A stretch of 35,693 nt of DNA from positions 1-35,693 of the IMG/VR virus record IMGVR_UViG_3300037041_001227; one strand, given 5' to 3'. The position numbers and the translations under genes are program-made. Position 1 is the stretch's first letter. Each line of letters begins with the position of its first letter. Shown piece by piece: positions 23,028 through 30,193 of this stretch. The notes beneath the pieces are model-generated. The model saw only the letters and a list, made by a program, of their open reading frames with translations. It had not been told where the DNA came from and did not search any database. Origin of the DNA: a virus.

Positions 23028-23657
23028 ATGGTTTTACTTATTACATTTAACAGAGATGAATCTCCAATAAAGGAGAGTTTTATAAATTACTACTCAGATA
23101 TAGTAGACAGAATCCAAGTATGGGATATCTCGGAACAAGGGAATATGAATTTGGTTGGATTACCAAAAACGACGGTAATTAGATTTCATGAAGAGGAAAG
23201 AAATGAGTTGGGTTTGATAACATACATGGACTCAAATTGGAAAAAATTCAGAAATGATTTCGAGGTTATGATTGTGGTGGAATCCGATGAGATATTATTC
23301 AGTAGATCACTAAAAACATACATCGATATAAAAAAGAAAGACCATACACTTATCGAACCACAAGGATTCCAAATGTATGTGGACAACAACTTCGATTTGG
23401 ATAATATTATGGAAGGTGAATATTATGGTAGACCCGATGGTAATTATTCAAAACCTGTGATTATATATTTGAAAAATTTACTTAAGTTAAAATTTATGGA
23501 GGGATTCAAACTTATTAACTCGATAAAATCACTCAAAGGAGAGAAACCATTACGAAATACAGATACTGCACTTAGTTTTCCTATTAAACTTTTGAAACTA
23601 ACACCAACAAAATTAGTAACAGAAGAACATCTTAATAGGAAAATTAGAATTTTGTGA
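23028..23657 (+). CDS. Possible glycosyltransferase-like protein
   Basis: A 209-residue protein, ten bases after the phosphoesterase. Its opening (MVLLITFNRDESPIKESFIN), a central VMIVVESDEILFSRSL and later EPQGFQMYVDNNFD recall GT2-like or Glyco_tranf_2_4-like proteins, where an E/D-x-D-E motif binds metal and nucleotide sugar. The match is weak and the protein is short. If real, with RfbB and LpxH-like genes it would belong to a surface glycan set. Confidence 0.4.
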   Translation: MVLLITFNRDESPIKESFINYYSDIVDRIQVWDISEQGNMNLVGLPKTTVIRFHEEERNELGLITYMDSNWKKFRNDFEVMIVVESDEILFSRSLKTYIDIKKKDHTLIEPQGFQMYVDNNFDLDNIMEGEYYGRPDGNYSKPVIIYLKNLLKLKFMEGFKLINSIKSLKGEKPLRNTDTALSFPIKLLKLTPTKLVTEEHLNRKIRIL

Positions 23658-23670
23658 GTATCTTTGTAAT

Positions 23671-23850
23671 ATGATTCATGCAAATTCCGAATACCAAAAA
23701 ATTCTTCAAACTTTGGAAGACATGAGGAATCAGGGTTATACTATCCTTAATCCTGAATTTGTTGACATGTGTAAGAAGAGAGATCAGTTGAAAAAATCAA
23801 TCGAAAGTTCTACACCAACCAAAGTTACAAGAACATTCATGGAGGATTGA
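23671..23850 (+). CDS. 59-residue helical protein
   Basis: A small gene (MIHANSEYQKILQTLEDMRN..., ending TRTFMED) with predicted coiled helices. TATCTTTG at 23659-23666 is a good -7 box just before the ATG, but no -33 TTG is found at the right distance. Function unknown. Confidence 0.5.
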   Translation: MIHANSEYQKILQTLEDMRNQGYTILNPEFVDMCKKRDQLKKSIESSTPTKVTRTFMED

Positions 23851-23862
23851 TATTTATTTGTT

Positions 23863-24162
23863 ATGAATATTGAAGACAAATTAAGATTAATTTTAATTGA
23901 GTATTTGAATTCGGGTGAATTACGAATTGAAAACGCTCGTCATTATCAAAAAGTTATCTTAGATAAAGAAGTCATTGCTATTTATTTCTTCTTCACTCGA
24001 GAGATATTTTTAACTAAATATTTTTCATTATATTTCATGTTACCTCCTGAATCGGGAGACAAATTGGTTAAGGTTTTTTTTGAAGAAGTGATTTATCCAG
24101 GTTTAGATTTCCCCCATGATTCTAAAACATACAAATTTGCAGGGTTATATAATCCAAATTGA
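23863..24162 (+). CDS. Small unknown protein
   Basis: A 99-residue protein preceded by GATATTTAT at 23849-23857. It opens MNIEDKLRLILIEYLNSGEL and has an aromatic core (IYFFFTREIFLTKYFSLYFM). No family recognised. Its stop overlaps the next gene by ATTGA. Confidence 0.5.
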   Translation: MNIEDKLRLILIEYLNSGELRIENARHYQKVILDKEVIAIYFFFTREIFLTKYFSLYFMLPPESGDKLVKVFFEEVIYPGLDFPHDSKTYKFAGLYNPN

Positions 24163-24365
24163 AAATACTTAAACAAATTATAAAAAGTAAGATACTCAAA
24201 ATCATTATGTCGATTTTGATTATTGCTTCCGCGGTTCCGACTATCATATCCGATTTTACAAACAACGATGATAATGGGTGGGAACATTATGGACTTATGT
24301 TGATTGGATTATTTTATTTAATTCAAGGGATCATCGACCTTCTTGAATTGTGGATTGATGGATAA
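24159..24365 (+). CDS. Small membrane protein
   Basis: A 68-residue protein using a TTG start that overlaps the preceding stop, or ATG 24207. Two hydrophobic segments (IIMSILIIASAVPTII and YGLMLIGLFYLIQGIIDLL) are separated by an acidic loop with Trp-Glu-His. A similar small two-helix pattern occurs in Bacteroidota genomes. Function unknown. Confidence 0.5.
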   Translation: MKILKQIIKSKILKIIMSILIIASAVPTIISDFTNNDDNGWEHYGLMLIGLFYLIQGIIDLLELWIDG

Positions 24366-24373
24366 TTATAGAT

Positions 24374-25006
24374 ATGTCATATCTAGTAGCTAACTTACCT
24401 CCCATTCAGTGTTATATTAGAAAAGAATATCTTTATGATTTTCAAAAAGGGTTTGGTGAATTTGAACCTTGTTATTGGGTTTCAGTAAAATCTATCAAAG
24501 GAAAAGCTCTGTATATTGAATCTCTATTAGTAAATTACGGAGCTTTATATGATAAACTTCCGATCTCAGCATATGTATGGAAAACTGATCTTGGAGAAGA
24601 ACAACTTCCCTTAGATTTTTTGGAGATATGGGATGCTTTTTCTTACAATATAAGTGTTATCGAAAAAACAACTTTGAGCGGATTAAAGTGTCAGGTCTTT
24701 ATGAAAGACAAGAAGTTTTATAAAGGGGAATACCTCTTTACCATAGACTCTTGTCATTCAGATCCAAACGAATTAAATGTTTCTTTGTCTGAAACACCAA
24801 ACGAACATAAGTCCTTTAACATTATCAAACTCGACAACGGACAGTTCTGTGCTCAACCAAATAACAGAGTTCTTTTCTTTGATCAATCTTTAACACCGAA
24901 AGGAATTACTACACCTGACTTTAAAGTTTCAACACACGAGTTTAAGTGTGAAGATGGAACAAAATGGGCGGCAGATTCTGATGATTTCTTTTACAATCTT
25001 GGTTAA
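24374..25006 (+). CDS. Hypothetical protein, likely beta-rich
   Basis: A 210-residue protein starting MSYLVANLPPIQCYIRKEYL. It has a Cys- and aromatic-rich body (FEPCYWVSVKSIKGKALYIE; QFCAQPNNRVLFFD) and a DWF-like C-terminus (KWAADSDDFFYNLG). The pattern suggests a compact beta fold found in other phages, but I cannot name the family. No signal peptide or membrane segment. Confidence 0.55.
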   Translation: MSYLVANLPPIQCYIRKEYLYDFQKGFGEFEPCYWVSVKSIKGKALYIESLLVNYGALYDKLPISAYVWKTDLGEEQLPLDFLEIWDAFSYNISVIEKTTLSGLKCQVFMKDKKFYKGEYLFTIDSCHSDPNELNVSLSETPNEHKSFNIIKLDNGQFCAQPNNRVLFFDQSLTPKGITTPDFKVSTHEFKCEDGTKWAADSDDFFYNLG

Positions 25007-25015
25007 TAACTTTAT

Positions 25016-25046
25016 TTGTTTTATTACGACCAAATGATTATCTTTG
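25016..25046 (+). promoter_or_regulatory. Promoter TTG-N20-TATCTTTG
   Basis: TTG at 25016-25018 and TATCTTTG at 25039-25046, separated by 20 bases, 18 bases before ATG 25065. Confidence 0.75.
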
Positions 25047-25064
25047 GGTATTAATCATTAATCC

Positions 25065-25274
25065 ATGAAAAATCTTTCAGTTCACCTCTTGACCGCTTTG
25101 GTTATCTTGGCTTTTGTTGCTGTCACAATTCTTATTGTGAATTCACCTGTTTTTGAATACGCCTATCTCGCGGGTATTACCCTTTTTGTTGGTTGGCTCC
25201 TTGTGATGTGGTATCAAATCATCTTCGGATGGATCACCAAGTTCAAAGAAAAACAAAACAAAGAGGTATTGTAA
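25065..25274 (+). CDS. Small two-segment membrane protein
   Basis: A 69-residue protein with hydrophobic segments at ~7-27 and ~33-57 and a Lys-rich cytoplasmic tail (KFKEKQNKEVL). It has its own consensus promoter and terminator, so it is a strongly defined single-gene unit. Function unknown; holin or exclusion roles are possibilities only. Confidence 0.65.
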   Translation: MKNLSVHLLTALVILAFVAVTILIVNSPVFEYAYLAGITLFVGWLLVMWYQIIFGWITKFKEKQNKEVL

Positions 25275-25421
25275 TCAGAAACCCCACTGAGAAGTGGGGT
25301 TTTGTTGTTTTGGGATAATAATTTTTGGTTCAGGTTCGCTCAACCATTTGACAATACACAAAGTAAGAATTAAAATTAGGGGTATGTAAATGACCCACAT
25401 AAATTTCAGGTTATTTTTCAT
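25275..25421 (-). CDS. 48-residue single-pass membrane peptide
   Basis: A minus-strand gene in what otherwise looks like an intergenic gap. It reads MKNNLKFMWVIYIPLILILT, continues LCIVKWLSEPEPK and ends in a polar Gln/Pro-rich tail. One membrane segment spans ~7-25. A consensus promoter (TTG-N19-TATCTTTG on the minus strand) sits 4 bases upstream. Its 3' end runs through the terminator hairpin shared with the opposing gene. Confidence 0.65.
   Translation of the reverse strand: MKNNLKFMWVIYIPLILILTLCIVKWLSEPEPKIIIPKQQNPTSQWGF
25279..25303. terminator. Terminator hairpin between convergent small genes
   Basis: Stem CCCCACT (25282-25288)/AGTGGGG (25293-25299) followed by TTTTGTTGTTTT on the plus strand. 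It ends the plus gene at 25274 and lies within the last codons of the minus gene. Confidence 0.8.
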
Positions 25422-25425
25422 ACCT

Positions 25426-25455
25426 CAAAGATAAAACAAATATTTTAAAACCCAA
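25426..25455 (-). promoter_or_regulatory. Minus-strand promoter TTG-N19-TATCTTTG
   Basis: CAAAGATA at 25426-25433 and CAA at 25453-25455 read as TATCTTTG and TTG on the minus strand, 19 bases apart. Confidence 0.7.
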
Positions 25456-25461
25456 AAAAAA

Positions 25462-25992
25462 ATGAACACTTTCACAGTAGATCAGAGTCATTCTGAAATT
25501 GGATTCAAAGTACGCCATCTCGGTATTTCATCGGTAAAAGGTACTTTCAAAAATTATGATGTAGAAATCATTGGAGATTCCATCGACAAACTCCAGGTAA
25601 AATTCTCGGCCAAAGTCTCAAGTATTGACACCTCAAATATTGATCGAGATGCTCACCTTGCGTCGGGAGATTTCTTCAACTCGGATGAATATCCAACCAT
25701 CGATTTTGTTTCGAATGTATTCGACGCTAACGATGGAAATTTGGTCGGAGATCTTACCATTAAAGGTGTTACACATCCAATGACTCTCACTATGGAATAC
25801 TACGGTTCTCAGAAAGACCCTTGGGGTAATTCAAAACACGGATTTGAACTTCAAGGTAAAATCAACAGAACAGACTACGGACTCACCTACAACTCGGTTA
25901 TGGAGACAGGAGGTCTCTTGATCGGAGAACATGTTCGATTTAACATCGAACTTGAATTATTAGAGACTTCTCCACAAATGGCCGAAGCGTGA
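25462..25992 (+). CDS. yceI: YceI-family protein
   Basis: A 176-residue lipocalin-like protein. YceI motifs in order: FTVDQSHSEIGFKVRHLGIS, VKGTFKNYDV, DRDAHLASGDFFNSDEYPTI, GDLTIKGVTHPMTL, GFELQGKINRTDYGLTYN and GEHVRFNIELEL. Family members bind isoprenoid-type lipids, often in the periplasm; this copy lacks a signal peptide, so it is probably cytoplasmic. It is flanked by a divergent microgene and a terminator. Its role in a phage is unknown. Confidence 0.92.
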   Translation: MNTFTVDQSHSEIGFKVRHLGISSVKGTFKNYDVEIIGDSIDKLQVKFSAKVSSIDTSNIDRDAHLASGDFFNSDEYPTIDFVSNVFDANDGNLVGDLTIKGVTHPMTLTMEYYGSQKDPWGNSKHGFELQGKINRTDYGLTYNSVMETGGLLIGEHVRFNIELELLETSPQMAEA

Positions 25993-26000
25993 TCAAATAA

Positions 26001-26029
26001 AACTCCTCTTAAACCAAGAGGAGTTTTTG
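26001..26029 (+). terminator. Terminator after yceI
   Basis: Stem ACTCCTCTT/AAGAGGAGT with loop AAACC and a T run. Confidence 0.9.
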
Positions 26030-26084
26030 TTTTTCTATGTTTTTTTTCGTATATTTACCACACAATAACTCGATTGATATTTAC

Positions 26085-26315
26085 ATGACACCTCTACAAG
26101 AACTTATTAAATTGGAATCAGATTTGACACGCATGTTCGACTCTGATCATAGAGTCGCTATGGCAATCTTGGACTACATTAGGAACAATAAAAAATCATT
26201 GATTCAGAAAGAGAAAGAGGTGATTATAAACGCTTATGAGATAGGGGATAAGTACAAGACAGAAATATCAGGAGAACAATACTACAACGAAACCTTCAAC
26301 ACCAAAGAGAAATGA
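26085..26315 (+). CDS. Small phage-type protein ending YYNETFNTKEK
   Basis: From ATG 26085 the product is 76 residues; the frame from 26037 would begin before the TATATTTACC element and is rejected. The C-terminal half (EKEVIINAYEIGDKYKTE, then QYYNETFNTKEK) is a pattern I know from small Bacteroidota phage proteins (I-I-x-A-Y...Q-Y-Y-x-E-T-F). Function unknown. It overlaps the next gene by four bases. Confidence 0.6.
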   Translation: MTPLQELIKLESDLTRMFDSDHRVAMAILDYIRNNKKSLIQKEKEVIINAYEIGDKYKTEISGEQYYNETFNTKEK

Positions 26316-26512
26316 AAACACCAGTAAAAGAGTTGTACGAAAAACTATGGGAAGCAGACAAAAACAGATTTGCTTGGAATGCTATCCTTATGGAAATGCT
26401 TGAGAAAGAAAAAGAAGTAATGTGTCAGTTAGCGGCTACCTGTGTACGAGTCAACGACTTTCTTGGTCCTGATGAAGTATTTGAAGAAACCTTTAACACC
26501 AACAAAAAATAA
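26312..26512 (+). CDS. Small helical protein ending FEETFNTNKK
   Basis: A 66-residue protein beginning MKTPVKELYEKLWEADKNRF and ending with the same tail type as its upstream neighbour (E-x-T-F-N-T). Overlap of four bases with that neighbour implies coupled translation. No function recognised. Confidence 0.6.
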   Translation: MKTPVKELYEKLWEADKNRFAWNAILMEMLEKEKEVMCQLAATCVRVNDFLGPDEVFEETFNTNKK

Positions 26513-26520
26513 CAACAGTG

Positions 26521-26697
26521 ATGACAAAAGCTGACATGAAGGAAATGATGGCCCAGTATCTGATGCATATCCGCGACTATGGAGCGCTACCATATGGGCC
26601 TTCTGGACACAGATACTTTACGTTTGATGATTTGCATAAGGGAGCTAAAGAATTTTTGGATCAGTTCCAAGACGACGATGAGGATGAAGTAAAATAA
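26521..26697 (+). CDS. 58-residue protein with acidic tail
   Basis: A short gene MTKADMKEMMAQYLMHIRDY, then ALPYGPSGHRYFTFDDLHKG and an acidic end (QFQDDDEDEVK). It starts 8 bases after the previous stop. Third member of this run of tiny genes; unlike the others, its tail is not FNTK, but an orphan FNTKEK-coding sequence follows it. Confidence 0.55.
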   Translation: MTKADMKEMMAQYLMHIRDYGALPYGPSGHRYFTFDDLHKGAKEFLDQFQDDDEDEVK

Positions 26698-26727
26698 GAG
26701 ATTGAGAATCTTTAACACCAAAGAGAA

Positions 26728-26961
26728 ATGAAACCCGAATTAACCAAAGCAAGTTTCGTCTTCACTCAAGAAGGAAACACTGAAGGGACTACAAGTGAAT
26801 TTGAGGAAATCACTATTGATTATGAGGTGGTTGGTGATGAAGGGGGATTTTTTGTCCTTAGGACTGAAGGATGGTCTGTGGATAGTGTAGAAGAATTGGA
26901 AGAGTTGTTCAATCGGATTAGGAAAATACATAACACTAAAGATTTGGATTTACCGAAGTAA
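26728..26961 (+). CDS. Small acidic protein
   Basis: A 77-residue protein (MKPELTKASFVFTQEGNTEG...), probably a beta-meander followed by a helix (SVEELEELFNRIRKI). Its start codon is embedded in the repeated junction sequence. Function unknown. Confidence 0.6.
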   Translation: MKPELTKASFVFTQEGNTEGTTSEFEEITIDYEVVGDEGGFFVLRTEGWSVDSVEELEELFNRIRKIHNTKDLDLPK

Positions 26962-26965
26962 TTTC

Positions 26966-26976
26966 GTATATTTATC
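26966..26976 (+). promoter_or_regulatory. GTATATTTATC element
   Basis: Full match to the recurrent element, 17 bases before ATG 26994. Confidence 0.55.
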
Positions 26977-26993
26977 TTTTAAACACTGAAGAT

Positions 26994-27143
26994 ATGAAAC
27001 CTCAAAAAGATTGGCAAAATAATGGATTCAAAAGTGAAAAAGATTACCACAACTTTTTGAGAGAAAAGATGGATTCACTGATGAACAGGATTAAGAATAA
27101 TCCAGAGTTGTTGAATGTGTTCAAAAGACTCAAGGATAGATAA
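26994..27143 (+). CDS. 49-residue helical protein
   Basis: MKPQKDWQNNGFKSEKDYHN followed by a basic helix (LREKMDSLMNRIKNNPELLN). The start MKP matches the neighbour at 26728. Preceded by GTATATTTATC. Function unknown. Confidence 0.5.
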   Translation: MKPQKDWQNNGFKSEKDYHNFLREKMDSLMNRIKNNPELLNVFKRLKDR

Positions 27144-27144
27144 A

Positions 27145-27234
27145 ATGGAAAGTAACAGAAATTACAAAGAACTGTGGAAAGCGTTCTTCATTTGTTTATT
27201 GGTTATGATTACTTTTGGAATTATCATTAATTAA
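27145..27234 (+). CDS. 29-residue membrane peptide
   Basis: MESNRNYKELWKAFFICLLV then MITFGIIIN: a polar start and one membrane segment. It begins one base after the previous stop, supporting translation by coupling. Very short, so uncertain. Confidence 0.4.
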   Translation: MESNRNYKELWKAFFICLLVMITFGIIIN

Positions 27235-27240
27235 CTCAAA

Positions 27241-27525
27241 ATGAATCCTGAAAAAGAAAATCAAAAAAAACTACTTATTGAGATGATGGATATTGATTCA
27301 GAAAATGGATTATATGATATGGAACAAGAAGTTAATTGGAAAGAGATGTATATAAAGATGAGGACTCTGATCATCACCGATGGTCAGGGTCTCATTGGTG
27401 ATGTCCGAAATGAATTCAAATACTCTGATTCTGATGATTGGAGATCTTTTTATCGTGGATGGACTCAAGGTAGAACAGACATGATTCAAAAAATCATAGA
27501 TCTCGAAAAAGAAAATAACATTTAA
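27241..27525 (+). CDS. Small acidic helical protein
   Basis: A 94-residue protein (MNPEKENQKKLLIEMMDIDS...). The central WKEMYIKMRTLIITDGQGLI and the final WRSFYRGWTQGRTDMIQKII give an aromatic, charged helix. No family recognised. It lies in the row of small genes 26085-27525. Confidence 0.55.
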   Translation: MNPEKENQKKLLIEMMDIDSENGLYDMEQEVNWKEMYIKMRTLIITDGQGLIGDVRNEFKYSDSDDWRSFYRGWTQGRTDMIQKIIDLEKENNI

Positions 27526-27554
27526 AAAAAATTAGATTAAGTTATAATTTCTTT

Positions 27555-28190
27555 ATGAGAAATTATTTACTTTTAGCTTTGATCTTTATTTCTTGTAATC
27601 AAGATAAAGATATTGAAATGATCCAAGCGGTTGAACCAACCATTACAGAAGAACAAATAGTTCAATTAAAGGGTACCAAATCCCAACAATTCAATTCAAA
27701 AGATTTATTGGACTTCCTTGCGGTTTATGGTGAGAAAGTTCCCGATATAACACCAGCCTTTATGAACTATTATCAGGATATTTCTTCTGCTCAGACAAAT
27801 TCTTTGTTTGACAATCTTACTGAACCAACCCTTGATTGCTCGTATAAGTGGTATATAAACGACAAATTAGTTTCAACCGATCAGAACCTTGTCCTGAACC
27901 CTTTAGTTAATGTATTACCTTGTGAAGGAGTTGTGAGAGTTAGATTAGAAGTTACAGATAAACGATTCGGAACGGTTTATCAGAGAGAAGAATATGGGTT
28001 GTTGGAATTTGTTGATTTAACAGAATGGTGTGAATGTGGTGGTTGTCCTGATTATTGGGATGTCTTTTATGAATTTTATCCCCCACATGATCCATACTTT
28101 TATCAAAGCCAACATTCTAGGTGGGATTTCGACAAAAACAACTTTATTAATTCAGAAGACCTTTTGACTTTTTTAAGTCTTTATGAGTGA
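27555..28190 (+). CDS. Lipoprotein with PKD-like region and dockerin-type EF-hand
   Basis: A 211-residue protein with lipobox (LLLALIFISC, Cys ~15). A central PKD-like segment reads CSYKWYINDKLVSTDQNLVL and VRVRLEVTDKRFGTVY. The C-terminus DFDKNNFINSEDLLTFLSLY is a dockerin-type calcium half-site like those of the proteases at 19538 and 30175, and NSKDLLDFLAVYG near residue 50 looks like a second, degenerate half. It is probably anchored in the outer envelope and may be a partner of those proteases. Its 3' end overlaps the opposing gene by 18 bases. Confidence 0.65.
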   Translation: MRNYLLLALIFISCNQDKDIEMIQAVEPTITEEQIVQLKGTKSQQFNSKDLLDFLAVYGEKVPDITPAFMNYYQDISSAQTNSLFDNLTEPTLDCSYKWYINDKLVSTDQNLVLNPLVNVLPCEGVVRVRLEVTDKRFGTVYQREEYGLLEFVDLTEWCECGGCPDYWDVFYEFYPPHDPYFYQSQHSRWDFDKNNFINSEDLLTFLSLYE

Positions 28191-28802
28191 AGTTTCCCAA
28201 CTCATTTTATCAAAGTCAGGGAAAACTTCTTGTAGGTGGTCATACAATATATTTAGATCACACTCTTTATTCGTTTCCAAGTCACCCTTGAACATTAGTC
28301 GAGGTACGAATAAAAAATTATTTTTACCATACTTTTTTTCATAATAAGATTTGATTACAGGACCACTTTCTGACCAACTTCTTCTTGATAATCCATAGAC
28401 ATAACTACCACCCTCATCATACGATCTTGTGGAAACATGGATTTGTGTTTTACAACCTTCATTCATTTTTAACGTATTCAAACTTTCTTCCGCTTTAGAT
28501 GATATAACCTTATAATTTTCAGGGTCTTGAATACAATATACAAAATTTAAATCAATTGCTTTGTACAAAGAAGTTGATAAATATGAAACGGCACCACCCA
28601 ACTCAGATAATAAATCAACCTCATCTATCCCCCCGTAATTTTCAGTATCAGTCCCACCCAAACATTCAAAATGGTTAGATAGTTTATAATTTATTACCAA
28701 TACTGATTTTTGATTCGGTATTGGAACAACATCACAAGTAAAACTTGTCCCATCGAATACCAACGAATTAAATAGTTTAGTAAACCCTTCAGAGGAAACC
28801 AT
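28173..28802 (-). CDS. Hypothetical protein
   Basis: A 209-residue protein with TATATTTATC 16 bases upstream on its strand. It has mixed alpha/beta character (VSSEGFTKLFNSLVFDGTSF; LLSELGGAVSYLSTSLYKAI; HVSTRSYDEGGSYVYGLSRR) and several Cys residues, no signal peptide and no recognised fold. It ends DHLQEVFPDFDKMSWETSL. It is convergent with the lipoprotein gene, overlapping by 18 bases. Confidence 0.55.
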   Translation of the reverse strand: MVSSEGFTKLFNSLVFDGTSFTCDVVPIPNQKSVLVINYKLSNHFECLGGTDTENYGGIDEVDLLSELGGAVSYLSTSLYKAIDLNFVYCIQDPENYKVISSKAEESLNTLKMNEGCKTQIHVSTRSYDEGGSYVYGLSRRSWSESGPVIKSYYEKKYGKNNFLFVPRLMFKGDLETNKECDLNILYDHLQEVFPDFDKMSWETSLIKT

Positions 28803-28818
28803 ATTATTTCTATTTTAT

Positions 28819-28828
28819 GATAAATATA
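28819..28828 (-). promoter_or_regulatory. TATATTTATC element (minus strand)
   Basis: GATAAATATA on the plus strand; 16 bases upstream of ATG 28802. The divergent plus gene has its own AGATATTTAATAATA at 28839-28853, giving a back-to-back promoter pair. Confidence 0.6.
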
Positions 28829-28838
28829 ACTCTTGATA

Positions 28839-28853
28839 AGATATTTAATAATA
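28839..28853 (+). promoter_or_regulatory. AGATATTTAATAATA element
   Basis: Identical 15-base sequence recurs at 29349-29363. Both lie 12-14 bases upstream of paralogous WLINP-family genes, so the regulatory region was duplicated with, or is shared by, the family. Confidence 0.6.
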
Positions 28854-28865
28854 AAGAAATCTTTT

Positions 28866-29255
28866 ATGAGATCAACCAAATCAAACGACGAAAAATTAAT
28901 CAAACTTTTTTTGGATGAATTACAAAAAAGAGCGAAGGGTCTAACATGGATCACAGACACAGAAGAAAAACCATTTCCAGGTCCAACAGGAATTTGGTTG
29001 ATTGATGATAAAAATAAAATTTGGTTGTTCGAAGTTAGACCTGATAGAGATGTTCTTTACATGAATAAAAAAGAATTTGATATATTATTACTGATACCTA
29101 AATCTAAAGAAGATGTCTTGATGGATGCAACGATGGATTGGGTATATTCTCAAACGGGAATTAGACCAACACTTTGTTTGGACTACGATTCAGATCAGAT
29201 TGAAACTGTTAAAGAAATTTTAAGTATAGGAGTTCCCTATAAGAAACAGGACTGA
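28866..29255 (+). CDS. WLINPxTKxW-family protein
   Basis: From ATG 28866 the product is 129 residues. The family signature is GIWLIDDKNKIWLFEVRPDR near residue 53, with a helix before it and the C-terminal VKEILSIGVPYKKQ. Related proteins are at 2362-2880 and, in two copies, at 29378-30193. The conserved Trp, Asp/Asn and Glu-Val/Arg pattern suggests a small beta domain. Function unknown. Confidence 0.65.
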   Translation: MRSTKSNDEKLIKLFLDELQKRAKGLTWITDTEEKPFPGPTGIWLIDDKNKIWLFEVRPDRDVLYMNKKEFDILLLIPKSKEDVLMDATMDWVYSQTGIRPTLCLDYDSDQIETVKEILSIGVPYKKQD

Positions 29256-29298
29256 TCGATCAACTTTAAGTAAGTCAAAAAAAATATTGGAGTTATTT

Positions 29299-29321
29299 GG
29301 GAGTTTTCTAACACCCTTTTT
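29299..29321 (+). terminator. Probable terminator
   Basis: GGG-A-GTT pairs with AAC-A-CCC (one A-A mismatch), loop TTCT, then a T-rich run. Confidence 0.6.
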
Positions 29322-29348
29322 ATTATTTTTGAGGGAATCTATTATTAT

Positions 29349-29363
29349 AGATATTTAATAATA
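29349..29363 (+). promoter_or_regulatory. AGATATTTAATAATA element (second copy)
   Basis: Same 15 bases as at 28839-28853, upstream of ATG 29378. Confidence 0.6.
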
Positions 29364-29377
29364 TATAAGGTTTTTTT

Positions 29378-30193
29378 ATGGAAATTACGGATAAAAAAGA
29401 TCAAAAGTTATATGATTTAATCACCACGCAACTTGATGAGGTGACTGATGGTTCTATTTGGTATGAGGAGACAGAAGAACTTATGAAACAATTTGATAGT
29501 AAGGGTAGTAAATGGTTGATCAACCCCAAGACTAAAACTTGGTTTATTGAAGTAAGGAGTGAATTAAATGTATTTTACAATATCAATCAAATTACTATAC
29601 CAAGACTTATTTCTAAAGAAAAAGTAGATTTCTTCGATAAAGTGTTGTCAGAATGGATTTATAAGTCAATAGATATCAAAACAAATTTAATGATGACCGC
29701 TTGGAGTATTCCCCAAATATATGTAGTAGGAGATGTTATTGAAAAGGGAAAACCAATCAAATCAAATAGTTTAAATGAATCATCAAATCGTGAAGAGAAA
29801 TTACTATCAGCTGTAAATGATTATTTTGAAGAAATTTATCTCAAAAATTCTGAATGGTTCTTAATTGATGATGATACTGAATTGTATTTGATAAATCCTA
29901 CTAAGGAAGAATGGATTTTTGAAGCGAGACGGTCGGGGGCACTATTTTATAATGAAGAAATGTTTCAAGATATCAAAAGACTATTTAATTTTCGAGATAA
30001 TAAAATAATAGTATCTTTAATTGAGAATGTAATGAAGAAATTCCCTAATATTGAATATTCTGCAATAACTTCGATATGGGTAGATAACATGAAAGAAATT
30101 CAAAAGGCTTTACGAGGTAATAAAAAGATTAACAACCAACGTTGGGTAGAAGGTAGAGGGTTGGTATCGGATGATCAGTCACCACAGACCTGA
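29378..30193 (+). CDS. Two-domain WLINPxTKxW-family protein
   Basis: A 271-residue protein made of two tandem copies of the family domain: SKWLINPKTKTWFIEVRSEL near residue 47, and ELYLINPTKEEWIFEARRSG near residue 168. Each copy is followed by an aromatic LFY/VFY and a helix ending in V-x-x-W. The linker contains NSLNESSNREEKLL. The duplication shows the domain is an independent unit. The gene's end overlaps the opposing protease gene by 19 bases. Function unknown. Confidence 0.65.
   Translation: MEITDKKDQKLYDLITTQLDEVTDGSIWYEETEELMKQFDSKGSKWLINPKTKTWFIEVRSELNVFYNINQITIPRLISKEKVDFFDKVLSEWIYKSIDIKTNLMMTAWSIPQIYVVGDVIEKGKPIKSNSLNESSNREEKLLSAVNDYFEEIYLKNSEWFLIDDDTELYLINPTKEEWIFEARRSGALFYNEEMFQDIKRLFNFRDNKIIVSLIENVMKKFPNIEYSAITSIWVDNMKEIQKALRGNKKINNQRWVEGRGLVSDDQSPQT

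Larger units (their letters stand above)
26294..26733 (+). repeat. Repeated gene-junction sequence (three copies)
   Basis: CTTYAACACCAAAGAG followed by AAATGAAA occurs at 26294-26317 and 26710-26733 (one mismatch in 24 bases), and a diverged copy at 26491-26512. Each marks the end of a gene (F-N-T-K-E-K) and the start of the next. At 26710 no upstream frame uses it, so it is an orphan tail left by duplication or replacement. Confidence 0.7.
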
